Positions 8,049 through 17,547 of a stretch of 35,263 nucleotides of DNA are shown one piece after another. How positions within the stretch are numbered: position 1 is the stretch's first letter; each line of letters begins with the position of its first letter. Under the pieces are notes generated by a model. That model saw only the letters and a list, made by a program, of their open reading frames with translations. It was not told the origin of the DNA and did no database searches. Both the position numbers and the translations under genes were made by a program. Source of the DNA: Saprospiraceae bacterium (GTDB lineage Bacteria > Bacteroidota > Bacteroidia > Chitinophagales > Saprospiraceae); the NCBI GenBank assembly GCA_026985735.1, contig JALSPW010000190.1:1-35263 (forward strand), given 5' to 3'.

Positions 8049-10823
8049 TCAATCATCAAGAGAAACTCTTTTTTGACCGTTATAATTCTCTTTTATTCGC
8101 ATCAATGGTATTTCGACATAAAATGAAGTTCCTACATTTATTTTTGTAACAAAATAAATCTTACCATTAAACGCTTGAATCATATTTGATGAAATAGCCA
8201 GACCTAGTCCGGTACCGGAACTTTTAGTTGTAAAATTAGGTGAAAAAACTTTGGTTTTCATTTCATCCGAGATACCTATCCCATTATCTGTAATTTTAAT
8301 AATGGAGTTGTCTTTTTCTTTATACAGGTCAATAGTTATCTTTCCTTTTCTCTCGGTAGGAATAGCTTGAATAGCATTTTTAATGATATTATTTAAAATA
8401 CTTACAATATGGTTTTTATCCGCAAAAACAATTACATCATTAATAGGCACATAGAGTTGTATTTCCAGATCTTCTCTCTTGCGGAAAAAATCATGTACAG
8501 CTTTTACAATTTCATTCAAATTAACTTTCTCATTTCTTGCTGTTGGCATTTTAGCAAAATCAGAAAATTCAGTAGCTATTTTATCGAGATTATTGATTTG
8601 CTCTATCAATCCCGGGGCTAGTTGACGGATCATTTCACCTGCCCGTTCAGGTTCACGGGAAACAAAGGATTGAAGGTATTGAATATTCAGTTTCAAGGGT
8701 GTTAACGGATTTTTAATCTCATGAGCGACTTGTTTTGCCATATCTCTCCATGCAGAATCCCTTTCGATTTTAGTAATTATTTTGGCACTTTCTTTAAGTT
8801 TTTTTACGGTTAAATTATAAATTGAAATTAATTTACCTATTTCATCATTTTTGTTCCATTTGAGCAATTCGTTATTTTCGTTCAATGATAATATCTCCAT
8901 CTTTTCACCTAAAATTTCAATAGGCTTGGAAATAGAATTTGCCAATGCAATCGCAATAGCTCCTGACAATAAAAATAATAATACGTATACATTCAGAAAA
9001 TTTGAAAGAATATCAGAAGCAGCTATTACGGCAGAATTACTATTAAAAAAATATCCGGCAATAAAACCTTTCCCACTATTGTTTAAAGAAACCGGTACAG
9101 CAGAAAGCAAATAATTATTAATTTCATAAAAACCAATCCCATTCGAAAAGTTAAATTTATTAAAATCCAAAATTCTCAATGGAATATCGGCATGCCCGGT
9201 TTTTCTTCTTCTTTTATCAATAACTAATTTTCCCAACCGGTCATAAAAATAAAAATTAATATTTTTTGATCTCTCAAGAGACAGCAACTTATCAAGAACA
9301 AACATACTATCTACATCTATATTTGGCTGATAAAATCCGGAACTAATAATCGAAGAATACAAATTGGCTTTTTCCTTTTGGTGTACTTCAAAAAAGTTAT
9401 GAAAGTAATGAAAAGTAATTATTCCCAAAACAAAAAAAGATATAATTAAAAGTCCGATTATACTAAATTGTATTCTATCCTTAAGTGTTTTCACACCGCT
9501 AAAACTCAGTTCAATAATATCAGGTAAAAATTTAAATCGTGAATTTATAATAGAAATGATAAAAAATAACAAGCCAATCATAACAAAAAACAGAGAGAAT
9601 AGCGATAATGGTCTTAAAATACCGGGTATTTTATTTATTTTATATACAATAGTTTTTTTATCTTGTACATATCTGATATATGAAAACCCATCTACGATAT
9701 ATTCTGTTATATTTTTAGAGGAATCAATTTTTTCAGGTACGGGTACGGTGGTCAAACCTGAATTATTGAAAAGTACATTCCCATCATAAACAACAATATA
9801 ATCCGGTTTTATATTTTTACTATCAAAATTCGGCATGGATTTTAAACAATAAAAATATTTAATATAATACTTTTCTTTATTTAAAACGGAATCCAGCTTG
9901 ATATAATCACCATACACGGGATTAAAAAACAAATTATTATCAATTGTATAAAAACCTGAATTAAGTTTATCTAAGAACTCGACTGAATCCGGATTAAGAG
10001 TTTCCATATAATATTCACCATCTTTAGGAGAATCTTTTGCTTCTGACAAATTTTTTATTTTTTGTTCAAAATCATAATCCCTGCCATATATCAGGCTTTT
10101 TACTTTTGTTAAATCATTATTACGCACATAATCCGAATATGCTGAAAAGACAATCAAAGAAGTGAAGCCGGCTATAATAATCATCCAGGTAAAAATCCAG
10201 GTAGAATTTAAAGTTTTTTGATCTATATAAATATCAAGAATAAATAAATAAATCAAAAAGGATAGCACTACCGGTATCAATAATAAAAGCGAAATAAAAA
10301 ATAAAGCAAATATAGAAAATAACGACACAATCAAAAACACTATTCCCAATCTAAATCTAACAGATAAATTCAATCTGTCAATTTTCATATAAATAAAAAT
10401 TGAAAAAATAAAATATGTAATAAATAAAAATAAAAATATAAAAAACCAATATAAATCTTTAGCCTTAATATCGAAAAGGGCTTCTACTTTGAAATCCGGA
10501 TTACTTTTAAAAAAAAGCAATCGTATTAGTAATACCAACCCGATCCCCACAATAACCAGCATTGAGTATAAAGATAAGCCAACAACTGATTTCTTAATAT
10601 AAGCATCTACTTGAATATTTTTCTGACTTTTTATAAATTTCAAAATAAGCCAATCAATAAAAAATATTAGTATTAAAATAGTCAAAGGTGATAAAGGGAA
10701 CCGACCTGAGATAATATTTGTAAGAAAGAAGGAATTAAAAAATTCAATGTATTGTAGCAGCATAGCCACAATAAATAAAAAAAATATAATCAGGAAACTT
10801 TTATTTTTAAAATTTTTCAACAT
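8049..10823 (-). CDS. NtrY-like membrane sensor histidine kinase
   Basis: 924 residues from ATG 10823. The open frame extends to a TTG at 10838, but that TTG is the last part of a TACTTTTG promoter element, so the ATG is preferred. The N-terminus has multiple membrane segments, followed by a long extracytoplasmic part (about residues 240-430) and further membrane segments. A HAMP-like linker lies near 615-680. The HisKA H-box 'VAHEIKNPLTPLKLNIQYL' has its His near 701. ATPase boxes follow: N ('NNIIKNAIQAI'), G1 ('ITDNGIGI') and G2 ('GTGLGLAIS'). The sequence before the H-box ('ERDSAWRDMAKQ') is characteristic of the NtrY family. It should autophosphorylate in response to an envelope or metabolic signal. 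No NtrX-type receiver gene is in the window, so its partner lies elsewhere. Confidence 0.9.
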   Translation of the reverse strand: MLKNFKNKSFLIIFFLFIVAMLLQYIEFFNSFFLTNIISGRFPLSPLTILILIFFIDWLILKFIKSQKNIQVDAYIKKSVVGLSLYSMLVIVGIGLVLLIRLLFFKSNPDFKVEALFDIKAKDLYWFFIFLFLFITYFIFSIFIYMKIDRLNLSVRFRLGIVFLIVSLFSIFALFFISLLLLIPVVLSFLIYLFILDIYIDQKTLNSTWIFTWMIIIAGFTSLIVFSAYSDYVRNNDLTKVKSLIYGRDYDFEQKIKNLSEAKDSPKDGEYYMETLNPDSVEFLDKLNSGFYTIDNNLFFNPVYGDYIKLDSVLNKEKYYIKYFYCLKSMPNFDSKNIKPDYIVVYDGNVLFNNSGLTTVPVPEKIDSSKNITEYIVDGFSYIRYVQDKKTIVYKINKIPGILRPLSLFSLFFVMIGLLFFIISIINSRFKFLPDIIELSFSGVKTLKDRIQFSIIGLLIISFFVLGIITFHYFHNFFEVHQKEKANLYSSIISSGFYQPNIDVDSMFVLDKLLSLERSKNINFYFYDRLGKLVIDKRRRKTGHADIPLRILDFNKFNFSNGIGFYEINNYLLSAVPVSLNNSGKGFIAGYFFNSNSAVIAASDILSNFLNVYVLLFLLSGAIAIALANSISKPIEILGEKMEILSLNENNELLKWNKNDEIGKLISIYNLTVKKLKESAKIITKIERDSAWRDMAKQVAHEIKNPLTPLKLNIQYLQSFVSREPERAGEMIRQLAPGLIEQINNLDKIATEFSDFAKMPTARNEKVNLNEIVKAVHDFFRKREDLEIQLYVPINDVIVFADKNHIVSILNNIIKNAIQAIPTERKGKITIDLYKEKDNSIIKITDNGIGISDEMKTKVFSPNFTTKSSGTGLGLAISSNMIQAFNGKIYFVTKINVGTSFYVEIPLMRIKENYNGQKRVSLDD

Positions 10824-10835
10824 CAAAACTTTACA

Positions 10836-10843
10836 CAAAAGTA
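10836..10843 (-). promoter_or_regulatory. Putative -7 element of the NtrY-like kinase
   Basis: The minus strand reads TACTTTTG here, an exact match to the Bacteroidota -7 consensus TAnnTTTG. It lies about 13 bases upstream of the chosen ATG at 10823, implying a very short leader. No clear -33 TTG was found about 20 bases further upstream. Confidence 0.4.
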
Positions 10844-10890
10844 CTAATTATATATTAAAATAAATCATAATGTATTAAAAATTTATTTTT

Positions 10891-11742
10891 TTATTTTTCA
10901 TGCTTTATTATAATATTATCTATCAATCTAACATTTCCTGCCCAGGCAGCAACTATTGCGATGACAAAATTATCAGATACTGACACAACGGATCTTAAAG
11001 TCTCACCGTTCACTATTTTAAAATATTCGGGATTCAGTCCTTGGTCTTTTATCATCCGTATAGCAGTAGATTCAATTTCTTCGGGAGTTTTGACCCCATA
11101 TACACTTTTTGCAAAAACCAATGATTTATAAAGAATAGTAGATTTTTCTCTAAATTTTTTAGTTAATCTAATATTCCTAGAACTCATAGCAAGTCCGTCC
11201 TTTTCTCTATAAATGGGAACGACTATAAGTTTTGTAGCCATATTAAGTTTTTCCAGCATCATATTTATTATCGTAAATTGCTGGAAATCCTTTTGCCCCA
11301 TAAACAAAAAATCAGGTTGTACTAAATCCAACAATCTTTTCACAACCTGCACAACGCCTTTGAAGTGTCCCGGACGGAATTTTCCTTCCCACAAATTATC
11401 AAGTCCTTCAAGATCAATCTCAACATCAAGATTGGTATCGGGTGGATATATAACTCTTTCGGTAGGTTTGAATAAAATATCCGTATTAGCATTTTTAAGT
11501 TTAGATATATCTTCCTCAATCGTAATAGGATAATTAACTAAGTCTTCCTTATTATTAAATTGAGTCGGATTGACAAAAATACTACAAACAGTAATATCAC
11601 ACCGGAAATTGGATTTTTCAATCAAAGAAAGATGTCCTTTATGTAATGCTCCCATAGTCGGAACAAACCCTATAGTCTTACCTTTAGACTTGAGGTACGC
11701 AATTCTTCTTTTCAAAGGCATTTCATTTACAAAAATTTGCAT
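10891..11742 (-). CDS. panC: Pantothenate synthetase
   Basis: 283 residues, the normal length. Diagnostic motifs are 'GFVPTMGALHKGHLSLI' (residues about 25-41, ATP-binding HxGH), 'FVNPTQFN', 'RPGHFKGVVQVV', 'GQKDFQQ' and 'MSSRN'. The enzyme condenses pantoate and beta-alanine with ATP hydrolysis to AMP in the cytoplasm, giving pantothenate for coenzyme A. It follows gldN on the same strand but is separated by a strong terminator hairpin, so it is probably transcribed independently. The kinase gene starts 67 bases downstream with its own -7 element. panB and panD are not in the window. Confidence 0.96.
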   Translation of the reverse strand: MQIFVNEMPLKRRIAYLKSKGKTIGFVPTMGALHKGHLSLIEKSNFRCDITVCSIFVNPTQFNNKEDLVNYPITIEEDISKLKNANTDILFKPTERVIYPPDTNLDVEIDLEGLDNLWEGKFRPGHFKGVVQVVKRLLDLVQPDFLFMGQKDFQQFTIINMMLEKLNMATKLIVVPIYREKDGLAMSSRNIRLTKKFREKSTILYKSLVFAKSVYGVKTPEEIESTAIRMIKDQGLNPEYFKIVNGETLRSVVSVSDNFVIAIVAAWAGNVRLIDNIIIKHEK

Positions 11743-11775
11743 AATGATATATTATATTTGTTTTTCAAAATAAAA

Positions 11776-11806
11776 AAAGCTGCCTAGTAAAAAACAAAGC
11801 AGCTTT
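11776..11806 (-). terminator. Rho-independent terminator after gldN
   Basis: Read on the minus strand, AAAGCTGC (11806-11799) pairs with GCAGCTTT (11783-11776) around a 15-base loop. The stem runs into an uninterrupted T tract (the A run at 11772-11778 on plus). It lies 26 bases after the gldN stop and upstream of panC, so it closes the gldKLMN transcript. Confidence 0.8.
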
Positions 11807-11831
11807 AATATATTAAATTTCATTCACTCCA

Positions 11832-12689
11832 TTAATAACTCCATAAGTCATGTTCGAAATTGAACAGTTCTTTTTTAATTCGTCTGGATTCAAGAAGTAT
11901 ATCCATATCTTGAGTTGGACTTTTATCGTATTTATCTTTAAATCTGAGATCAAGTATATTACTTATTTTAATAATATAACTTGAAAACATTCTATTTTCA
12001 AAGAGATCATACCAAGTCATTGGAAACATATCATTATAATCACTTGGCACCGGTTCATCAGCAAGAAATTCCCTTAATTCAGGATAATAGACCCAAAACA
12101 GTGGCATTTCATATTTGAATTCACCTGTTTCTGCATCAATCTCATCTTTCAAAGGAGAGATACCTAGAATTCTAACTTTAAAAACGGAAGCTTCTTTATC
12201 AAAATACCAAACTTCTTTAATTCTATATCTCATTATATCATCGGGATTCACTTCACTTTTGGTTACGACAATAGTTTCCTCATATGTTTCCGGATCGTAG
12301 ACCGTTGAAGAATCAATACTGAAAATGAGGCTATCCACACCATCTTTTGTCAAAGGTTCTTTAAAAAACTCATCTTTAAAGGCAGTGATCTTACCTTCTT
12401 TTATTTTGTCAACCAAAATAGTAAAAAAGGCACGTTGAGGATTTCTAAAAGTAATATTAAGTTTTTCCCTTGTTTCTATAATTCTCCAAACCTTTTTTTC
12501 CCAAGGTATATCGGATTCCCTTAAAAATTCATAAGGTAATACTTTTGATTCAAAAGTAAGTGTCCGATTAACAATATCATCAACGTAAGGCTCACTTGAT
12601 TCTTTCATTTGCTTATCGGATTGGGCAAATCCGTTAACTCCAACAAACAACAATGATATAAAGAACAAAAATTTAAATAAAATACTCAT
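11832..12689 (-). CDS. gldN: Gliding motility / type IX secretion protein GldN (PorN)
   Basis: 285 residues from ATG 12689 (MSILFKFL). The open frame can be extended three codons to a TTG at 12698, but the ATG gives a normal signal peptide ending near 'VNGFAQ'. The mature protein has GldN/PorN signatures such as 'IPWEKKVWRIIETREKLN', 'FRNPQRAFFTIL', 'RYRIKEVWYFDKE', and 'PLFWVYYPELREFLA' followed by 'MTWYDLFENRMFSSYIIK'. GldN is a periplasmic component that joins lipoprotein GldK in the ring under the outer membrane. It is the last gene of gldKLMN, 10 bases after the gldM stop, and is followed by a terminator. Confidence 0.94.
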   Translation of the reverse strand: MSILFKFLFFISLLFVGVNGFAQSDKQMKESSEPYVDDIVNRTLTFESKVLPYEFLRESDIPWEKKVWRIIETREKLNITFRNPQRAFFTILVDKIKEGKITAFKDEFFKEPLTKDGVDSLIFSIDSSTVYDPETYEETIVVTKSEVNPDDIMRYRIKEVWYFDKEASVFKVRILGISPLKDEIDAETGEFKYEMPLFWVYYPELREFLADEPVPSDYNDMFPMTWYDLFENRMFSSYIIKISNILDLRFKDKYDKSPTQDMDILLESRRIKKELFNFEHDLWSY

Positions 12690-12699
12690 AATAATCAAT

Positions 12700-14289
12700 T
12701 TATTTAATAGTAAATGTCAAAGGATTAATGTCCCTCGGTGCTCTATCACCGGGGCACTTACACTTAACATTTTCAAAGAAATACCTATCACCCGGTTTAG
12801 CTTTATTAACAAGTTTTTGGACTTTAGGCTGATATCTTCCACCAACATTTTTAGCGAGCTCAGGGTCACTTCTTCTAGCTACTCTAACCAATCTAAAACC
12901 GATAATTTTACATTTTGCTTCAAAATCAAAGTTATCTAATCTCGGGATAATACCTTTATTGGCTTTAAATGTACCTGAGGGAACAAAACCACTCATCTTT
13001 TTACCCAATCTGGCAATAGGATCCGGAATCCTTTTTACCCGGAAAGGTTTTTTAGTCGGTTCAATACCCGGAGCGGAGACATTTACATAAGCATACTCTC
13101 CCACTTTGGTAGGTTTTGTTACTCTAACAGTATAAGTACCATCAGCATTTCTAGAAATAGTACCACCACCGGCGCCGCTCATCGAAACTTTCATCGCATT
13201 ACTGGATATACCGGAGGCGGAAACTTCTACCGGATTATCAACACCAATATAGAATACATTCATTTTAATAGGAGATATAGCCACAGATCTTTCACCTACT
13301 TCATACGAGAAAGTTTCATCATAAGTTTTCACTTCATTCGTAACGGGATTGGTAACTTTGATAGTAGCTTTATATGTTTTCTTTCCTGTAGTTGTTGCAG
13401 GCATTACCAGTTTTGCGACACCATTTTCATCTGTTGGCAACCTACGTCCATTGACAAAAATATCAATTTTGGTATTCACCTTTTTAGAAGCAGCGGCACC
13501 AAGAAAGATTTTGGAAACATATTTATCGCCTTTAATAACATAACTTTTTTCAGGAGCGGACATTACCAGGAAGTTATCAAGTACAATTTCTTCACCTCCA
13601 ACTTTTTTCAACAAATAATTCAAAACGGTTGCTTCAGAAGACTTAGCATCGTTTTGAAACTTTCTAAAAATAGGTAATGTAGACATCAAAGGCATGTGAT
13701 TAAAAGTAAAATCAGCCCAGTTCTTACGAGGAGTGATATCATGTTTCCATGCTTCGTCATCTATTTCAAGGGGTATCTTTCCTTCGTAATTAGCTCTATC
13801 CTCCTCATTTATCAAAGAAAGGAATTTATCCTTATATTCACGTATTTTATCATGAAGCTCCATTCCCTTTGGCCCTTCAGCCATTATTCTGGTTGTTGCA
13901 TCATAATCACGCTTACCTTTCAATACTTTTATTCCATTCAGTACAATAGAATCACCCCCATCTATTTTACCATCTTTATTACCGGCAGCATCTACAAGAG
14001 TATCTAGAATAGATTCCACATAATCTGAAAATTCTTGGGAATATTGATGAGCTAAAGGGGCTCTATCAGCATAAATTTTATATTCGGGTTTTTTACTTGC
14101 TCTTTTTTCAATTAGTTTTGGAAGAGAGGCATTTGCCTGATCCAAAGAAGAATTAGCTTTTTTTAATCCTTTTTCCACCATTTCAAAGGCATTAAATACA
14201 GCAGCAGAAACGTTAAGAGCAAGGAGAGCAGTCAGCACGATATACATCACGTTTATCATCAACTGCCGCGGTTCCTTAGGTATAGACAT
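12700..14289 (-). CDS. gldM: Gliding motility / type IX secretion protein GldM (PorM)
   Basis: 529 residues, the expected size. The N-terminus 'MSIPKEPRQLMINVMYIVL' leads into a single inner-membrane helix (about residues 13-33), followed by a long periplasmic shaft of four domains. The C-terminal domain contains 'DNFDFEAKCKIIGFRLVRV' and ends 'DINPLTFTIK', typical of GldM D4. GldM forms the rotating dimer that, with GldL, turns the proton gradient into movement driving T9SS and gliding. The start ATG at 14289 is unambiguous. It sits 51 bases after gldL and just ahead of gldN. Confidence 0.96.
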   Translation of the reverse strand: MSIPKEPRQLMINVMYIVLTALLALNVSAAVFNAFEMVEKGLKKANSSLDQANASLPKLIEKRASKKPEYKIYADRAPLAHQYSQEFSDYVESILDTLVDAAGNKDGKIDGGDSIVLNGIKVLKGKRDYDATTRIMAEGPKGMELHDKIREYKDKFLSLINEEDRANYEGKIPLEIDDEAWKHDITPRKNWADFTFNHMPLMSTLPIFRKFQNDAKSSEATVLNYLLKKVGGEEIVLDNFLVMSAPEKSYVIKGDKYVSKIFLGAAASKKVNTKIDIFVNGRRLPTDENGVAKLVMPATTTGKKTYKATIKVTNPVTNEVKTYDETFSYEVGERSVAISPIKMNVFYIGVDNPVEVSASGISSNAMKVSMSGAGGGTISRNADGTYTVRVTKPTKVGEYAYVNVSAPGIEPTKKPFRVKRIPDPIARLGKKMSGFVPSGTFKANKGIIPRLDNFDFEAKCKIIGFRLVRVARRSDPELAKNVGGRYQPKVQKLVNKAKPGDRYFFENVKCKCPGDRAPRDINPLTFTIK

Positions 14290-14340
14290 AATTTATTTTT
14301 TTTTAATATTAAACAATAAAAATTCAATTGTTAATTACCA

Positions 14341-14919
14341 TTAACTCTTAACTTGAAAAGCGGAAAGAACATTTCCATAAACGCCATTCAATTGTTCCAA
14401 ATTTTTATTTAATGAAGCCATATGTTCCTTATATTTAACGGTATCGTCAGCAGTTTCACTGAGAGTAGCCATTGCTTCATTAATTCTTTTATAGAAATTG
14501 TGCATTGATTTAGCATTCTCGGCGGTTTCAGTAAAATCTATTTCTTGAAGAGCTTTCAAAGAACCTAAACTTTTGGACATTGCCTGAAGTTCTTCCAACA
14601 TACCACCTAATTTTGATTCAACGGCATCGGCATTCAAAGGTCTGAAATCACTACCACCACCTTCTGTCAAAGGTATCATTCTGGATTTGGCATTATCCAA
14701 CCCCGGATAAAGTTTTTCCCAATAATAATCTTTCTCGGGTCCTATAATTCCTAAGAAAGCAAAAATAAAAGCTTCTGTTCCAAGGCCTACAGTAATTGCA
14801 AGGTTACCCCAAGATTTACTGGTCAACTTACCGAGCGCTCCCATCATAACGATAGATGCTGCAACACCGATAATAAAGTTCTTCAAATACTTAAACCATT
14901 TTGTGTGTACGAAAGTCAT
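14341..14919 (-). CDS. gldL: Gliding motility / type IX secretion motor protein GldL (PorL)
   Basis: 192 residues. Two membrane helices form the N-terminal hairpin: about residues 13-31 ('NFIIGVAASIVMMGALG') and 40-58 ('LAITVGLGTEAFIFAFLGI'). Glu49 inside the second helix matches the conserved intramembrane glutamate known to be needed for motor function. After 'GPEKDYYWEKLYPGLD' there is a cytoplasmic helical tail (about 100-185). With GldM it forms the proton-driven motor. The C-terminal tail is fairly short compared with some GldL proteins. It lies 65 bases after gldK and 51 before gldM. Confidence 0.95.
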   Translation of the reverse strand: MTFVHTKWFKYLKNFIIGVAASIVMMGALGKLTSKSWGNLAITVGLGTEAFIFAFLGIIGPEKDYYWEKLYPGLDNAKSRMIPLTEGGGSDFRPLNADAVESKLGGMLEELQAMSKSLGSLKALQEIDFTETAENAKSMHNFYKRINEAMATLSETADDTVKYKEHMASLNKNLEQLNGVYGNVLSAFQVKS

Positions 14920-14984
14920 AATACATTTTTTTTAGATTAATTAATAATTTTTCGTTGCGAATTTATATAAAAAAATAGTTAATT

Positions 14985-16223
14985 TTAGTTAAAATCATTT
15001 ATTGATCGTCCAAGGAATGTCAATACGGATCTAAATCCGATATATGATTTAGTAGTATCTTGAAATTCATAATCCCTTGTACCATTTTGAAGATAATAAT
15101 ATACATCTTTCCAAGACCCACCTCTTATCACTTTTCTTTTTAATGCCAAGGGTTCATTTTCACTTGCATTGTAAGCGATATTAGGATTCAAATCATGTTC
15201 GGTTTGGTATCCATAATTGTAAAAAGCGGTTGAGGTCCATTCAGCCACATTACCAGCCATATTGTATAAGCCATAATCATTTGGGAAATAAGCATCTGCT
15301 TTCACGGTAATCATACCTCCATCTTCTCCATAATTTCCTCTTCCCGGTTTAAAATTGGCAAGTGGGCATCCTTTGGCATTTCTCACATAGTAAGAACCCC
15401 AAGGATAAGCAGCTCTCTCATGTCCTCCTCTTGCTGCCCATTCCCATTCGGCTTCAATAGGCAAACGAAATTCTTCGGTATTAACTTCAGAACCGCTAAA
15501 ATTGTCCCATAATTTGGTTCTCCAATAATTGAATGCTTTAGCCATATTCCAATTTACTCCGACTACAGGATAATCGTCATAAGCTGGATGCCAAAAATAA
15601 TTACGTGTAAAAGGTTCATTATAAGAATATGCAAAATCCCTAATCCATACCAAAGTATCAGGGAATATATTGATTTTCTCTTTATGAATCAAAGAAGATC
15701 TTACAACATCACTACTTTGATGTGCAGCTTTTTGCCAATCAATCCACTGATACTGATAGATAAGTTTTCTGGTATCGAGTTCTTTTTTACCATTAATAAC
15801 CATATCGCCCTGATAAAACATCTCATCCAAACCTTCATCCGACCAATCCAATTCCATATCCCAGTCGATATATTCGTTGCCATAGTCATCCTCATAGAAA
15901 TCACCCATAATAGTATGAGCTACCGAATCTCTGACATAATTAACAAACTGACGATATTCATTGTTAGTGATTTCCGTATCATCCATATAAAAACCATTTA
16001 AAGAAACGGCTTTAGGTCTTTTGATATATTGATGAAACATATCATTATCATCCTGACCCATTTGCATATATCCTGAAGGAATATATACCATTCCGTACGG
16101 ATTAATACCTTTCCATTTAGGTCTGTCCTGAACACCTGTTAACTGACCTGTTTCTCTTTTACCACATGATGACAAAAGAAGGATAAACATAATTACCCCT
16201 AGAGAAATTATTGCTTTTTTCAT
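14985..16223 (-). CDS. gldK: Gliding motility / type IX secretion lipoprotein GldK (PorK)
   Basis: 412 residues. It has a lipoprotein signal peptide with lipobox 'LLSSC', Cys20 being the lipidation site. The body is a formylglycine-generating-enzyme/SUMF1-like fold: 'GMVYIPSGYMQMGQDD', 'FYMDDTEITNNEYRQFV', 'YPVVGVNWNMAKAFNYW', 'RLPIEAEWEWAARGG', 'NVAEWTSTAF' and 'VIRGGSWKDV'. In GldK this fold is structural; the protein forms the outer-membrane-tethered ring with GldN. It is the first gene of gldKLMN, with a plausible promoter about 45 bases upstream. Gene order matches the porPKLMN arrangement. Confidence 0.96.
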   Translation of the reverse strand: MKKAIISLGVIMFILLLSSCGKRETGQLTGVQDRPKWKGINPYGMVYIPSGYMQMGQDDNDMFHQYIKRPKAVSLNGFYMDDTEITNNEYRQFVNYVRDSVAHTIMGDFYEDDYGNEYIDWDMELDWSDEGLDEMFYQGDMVINGKKELDTRKLIYQYQWIDWQKAAHQSSDVVRSSLIHKEKINIFPDTLVWIRDFAYSYNEPFTRNYFWHPAYDDYPVVGVNWNMAKAFNYWRTKLWDNFSGSEVNTEEFRLPIEAEWEWAARGGHERAAYPWGSYYVRNAKGCPLANFKPGRGNYGEDGGMITVKADAYFPNDYGLYNMAGNVAEWTSTAFYNYGYQTEHDLNPNIAYNASENEPLALKRKVIRGGSWKDVYYYLQNGTRDYEFQDTTKSYIGFRSVLTFLGRSINDFN

Positions 16224-16266
16224 AGTTAATTCAATAAAATTTAACCAAATATTTATAAAACGAGCG

Positions 16267-16296
16267 TAAAGATATGTCGTTTTTTAAATAAACAAA
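16267..16296 (-). promoter_or_regulatory. Putative gldKLMN promoter
   Basis: On the minus strand TTTG (16296-16293) is followed after 18 bases by TATCTTTA (16274-16267), one base off the Bacteroidota -7 consensus TAnnTTTG. Spacing fits -33/-7 architecture. It is 44 bases upstream of the gldK ATG, in the 255-base gap after the porP-like gene. Confidence 0.45.
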
Positions 16297-16478
16297 AAAA
16301 TAACTTAAAATATTAATAAAAAAATTCTTGCCTTTATTTTAACAAATATTTAACGAATATATTTTATTCTTATTTTCTAAAACTCATATTTAAATAACAA
16401 TAATATATAAATTTGTCAAAATTAATGATTTCAAATGTATCAAAAATTATTTCAAGGATTATCTTCTCAATATAGAAT

Positions 16479-17450
16479 CTATAATCTAGGATTAAAAATA
16501 ATAACCGGCAATTTTACATTATTTTTTAAATTGCCAAAATCATACGTAATTTTAAATTCATGAGTTCCATCTTCCACACTTCGAAGAGAGGAAAAAGAAA
16601 TATCATACGCATAGATAATTCTCAGCTTGGAATTTATGTTTCCTCCTATAATAATAGACATTGAATCAAACGTATCCGGAGAATAACCTCTGACATTTAT
16701 ACCTGCCAATATACTTTTATAATCGGCAGTAAATCCAAAATTAGATTGCAAAAGTATAAAATCAGATTGTATCAAACCAAATATTTTTACATAAAAATCT
16801 TTATTTATACCATAAATGTATTGCCAATTGAATTTAATCAAGTCATGAAAGCCATAAGACAAGTCACTACTATTCAATGTTAATTTTTTATCAAATATTA
16901 TTCCAATTTCAATATTTTTATAATTATACATTCCAAAAACACTAAAATTATAGAAACTCCGGTTATTTAGTAATAATTTATCTAAAAATTCATCATTATG
17001 AGATGAATTTTCACCGGTATAAATTCCTTCAGGAGTAATTATATTTTCACTATTATTGGAAATATTAACAATTCCAGTCCCTATACCGAACGAGAATAAA
17101 CCTGCCAATGAGGATGCAACATAATTATATGTCATATTTATTGAAAAAACATTTTGGATTCCATGATATTCCGACTTAATCCCCATTCCTGCTCCGCCAT
17201 GAAATCTATAAACAGGCTGACTATATGTTAAATAGTAATATTTCGGATATCCCGGAATACCTAGCCACTGTTCCCGAACATTCAGACTAACAATTCTGTT
17301 ACCTGTCAAACCTCCATAAGCACTATTTACATTGTACTTATCAAAGGCATATAAAGATGTAGGGGGAATATTTTGGGCAAATATCCCTAAAATATTAAAA
17401 AGACAAAATATTGTCAGTAAAAATTTTAAATTTAAACAGTTGCGTTTCAT
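16479..17450 (-). CDS. PorP/SprF family outer-membrane protein
   Basis: 323 residues from ATG 17450 (MKRNCLNLKF), which gives a proper signal peptide ending near 'NILGIFAQ'. The frame is open 180 bases further upstream, but the extra residues run through the intergenic region and are unlikely to be translated. The mature start 'PPTSLYAFDKYNVNSAYGGLTG' followed by 'REQWLGIPGYPKYYYLTYSQPV' is the standard PorP/SprF opening. The rest shows alternating strands of an outer-membrane beta-barrel. Such proteins link T9SS substrates or adhesins to the motor. The position directly upstream of gldKLMN matches porP in porPKLMN operons. The C-terminus ends 'IFNPRL' rather than in a clear aromatic beta-signal. 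Confidence 0.88.
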   Translation of the reverse strand: MKRNCLNLKFLLTIFCLFNILGIFAQNIPPTSLYAFDKYNVNSAYGGLTGNRIVSLNVREQWLGIPGYPKYYYLTYSQPVYRFHGGAGMGIKSEYHGIQNVFSINMTYNYVASSLAGLFSFGIGTGIVNISNNSENIITPEGIYTGENSSHNDEFLDKLLLNNRSFYNFSVFGMYNYKNIEIGIIFDKKLTLNSSDLSYGFHDLIKFNWQYIYGINKDFYVKIFGLIQSDFILLQSNFGFTADYKSILAGINVRGYSPDTFDSMSIIIGGNINSKLRIIYAYDISFSSLRSVEDGTHEFKITYDFGNLKNNVKLPVIIFNPRL

Positions 17451-17512
17451 TTTCTTTATCTTAACAGTATATTGGCAACAATAACGCAATTTAAAAATAA
17501 TATTTATAAAAA

Positions 17513-17520
17513 CAAAAATA
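17513..17520 (-). promoter_or_regulatory. Putative -7 element of the porP-like gene
   Basis: The minus strand reads TATTTTTG, an exact TAnnTTTG match, 63 bases upstream of ATG 17450. No well-spaced -33 TTG was found (one TTG lies only 14 bases upstream), so this rests on the -7 match alone. Confidence 0.3.
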
Positions 17521-17547
17521 AATAGATAAAGCGACAATATTTTAACG

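Noticed and set aside
14985-16223. Possibility that the SUMF1-like protein is an active formylglycine-generating enzyme
   Set aside because: Lipobox, gene order and length fit GldK, where the fold is structural; no sulfatase gene is nearby.
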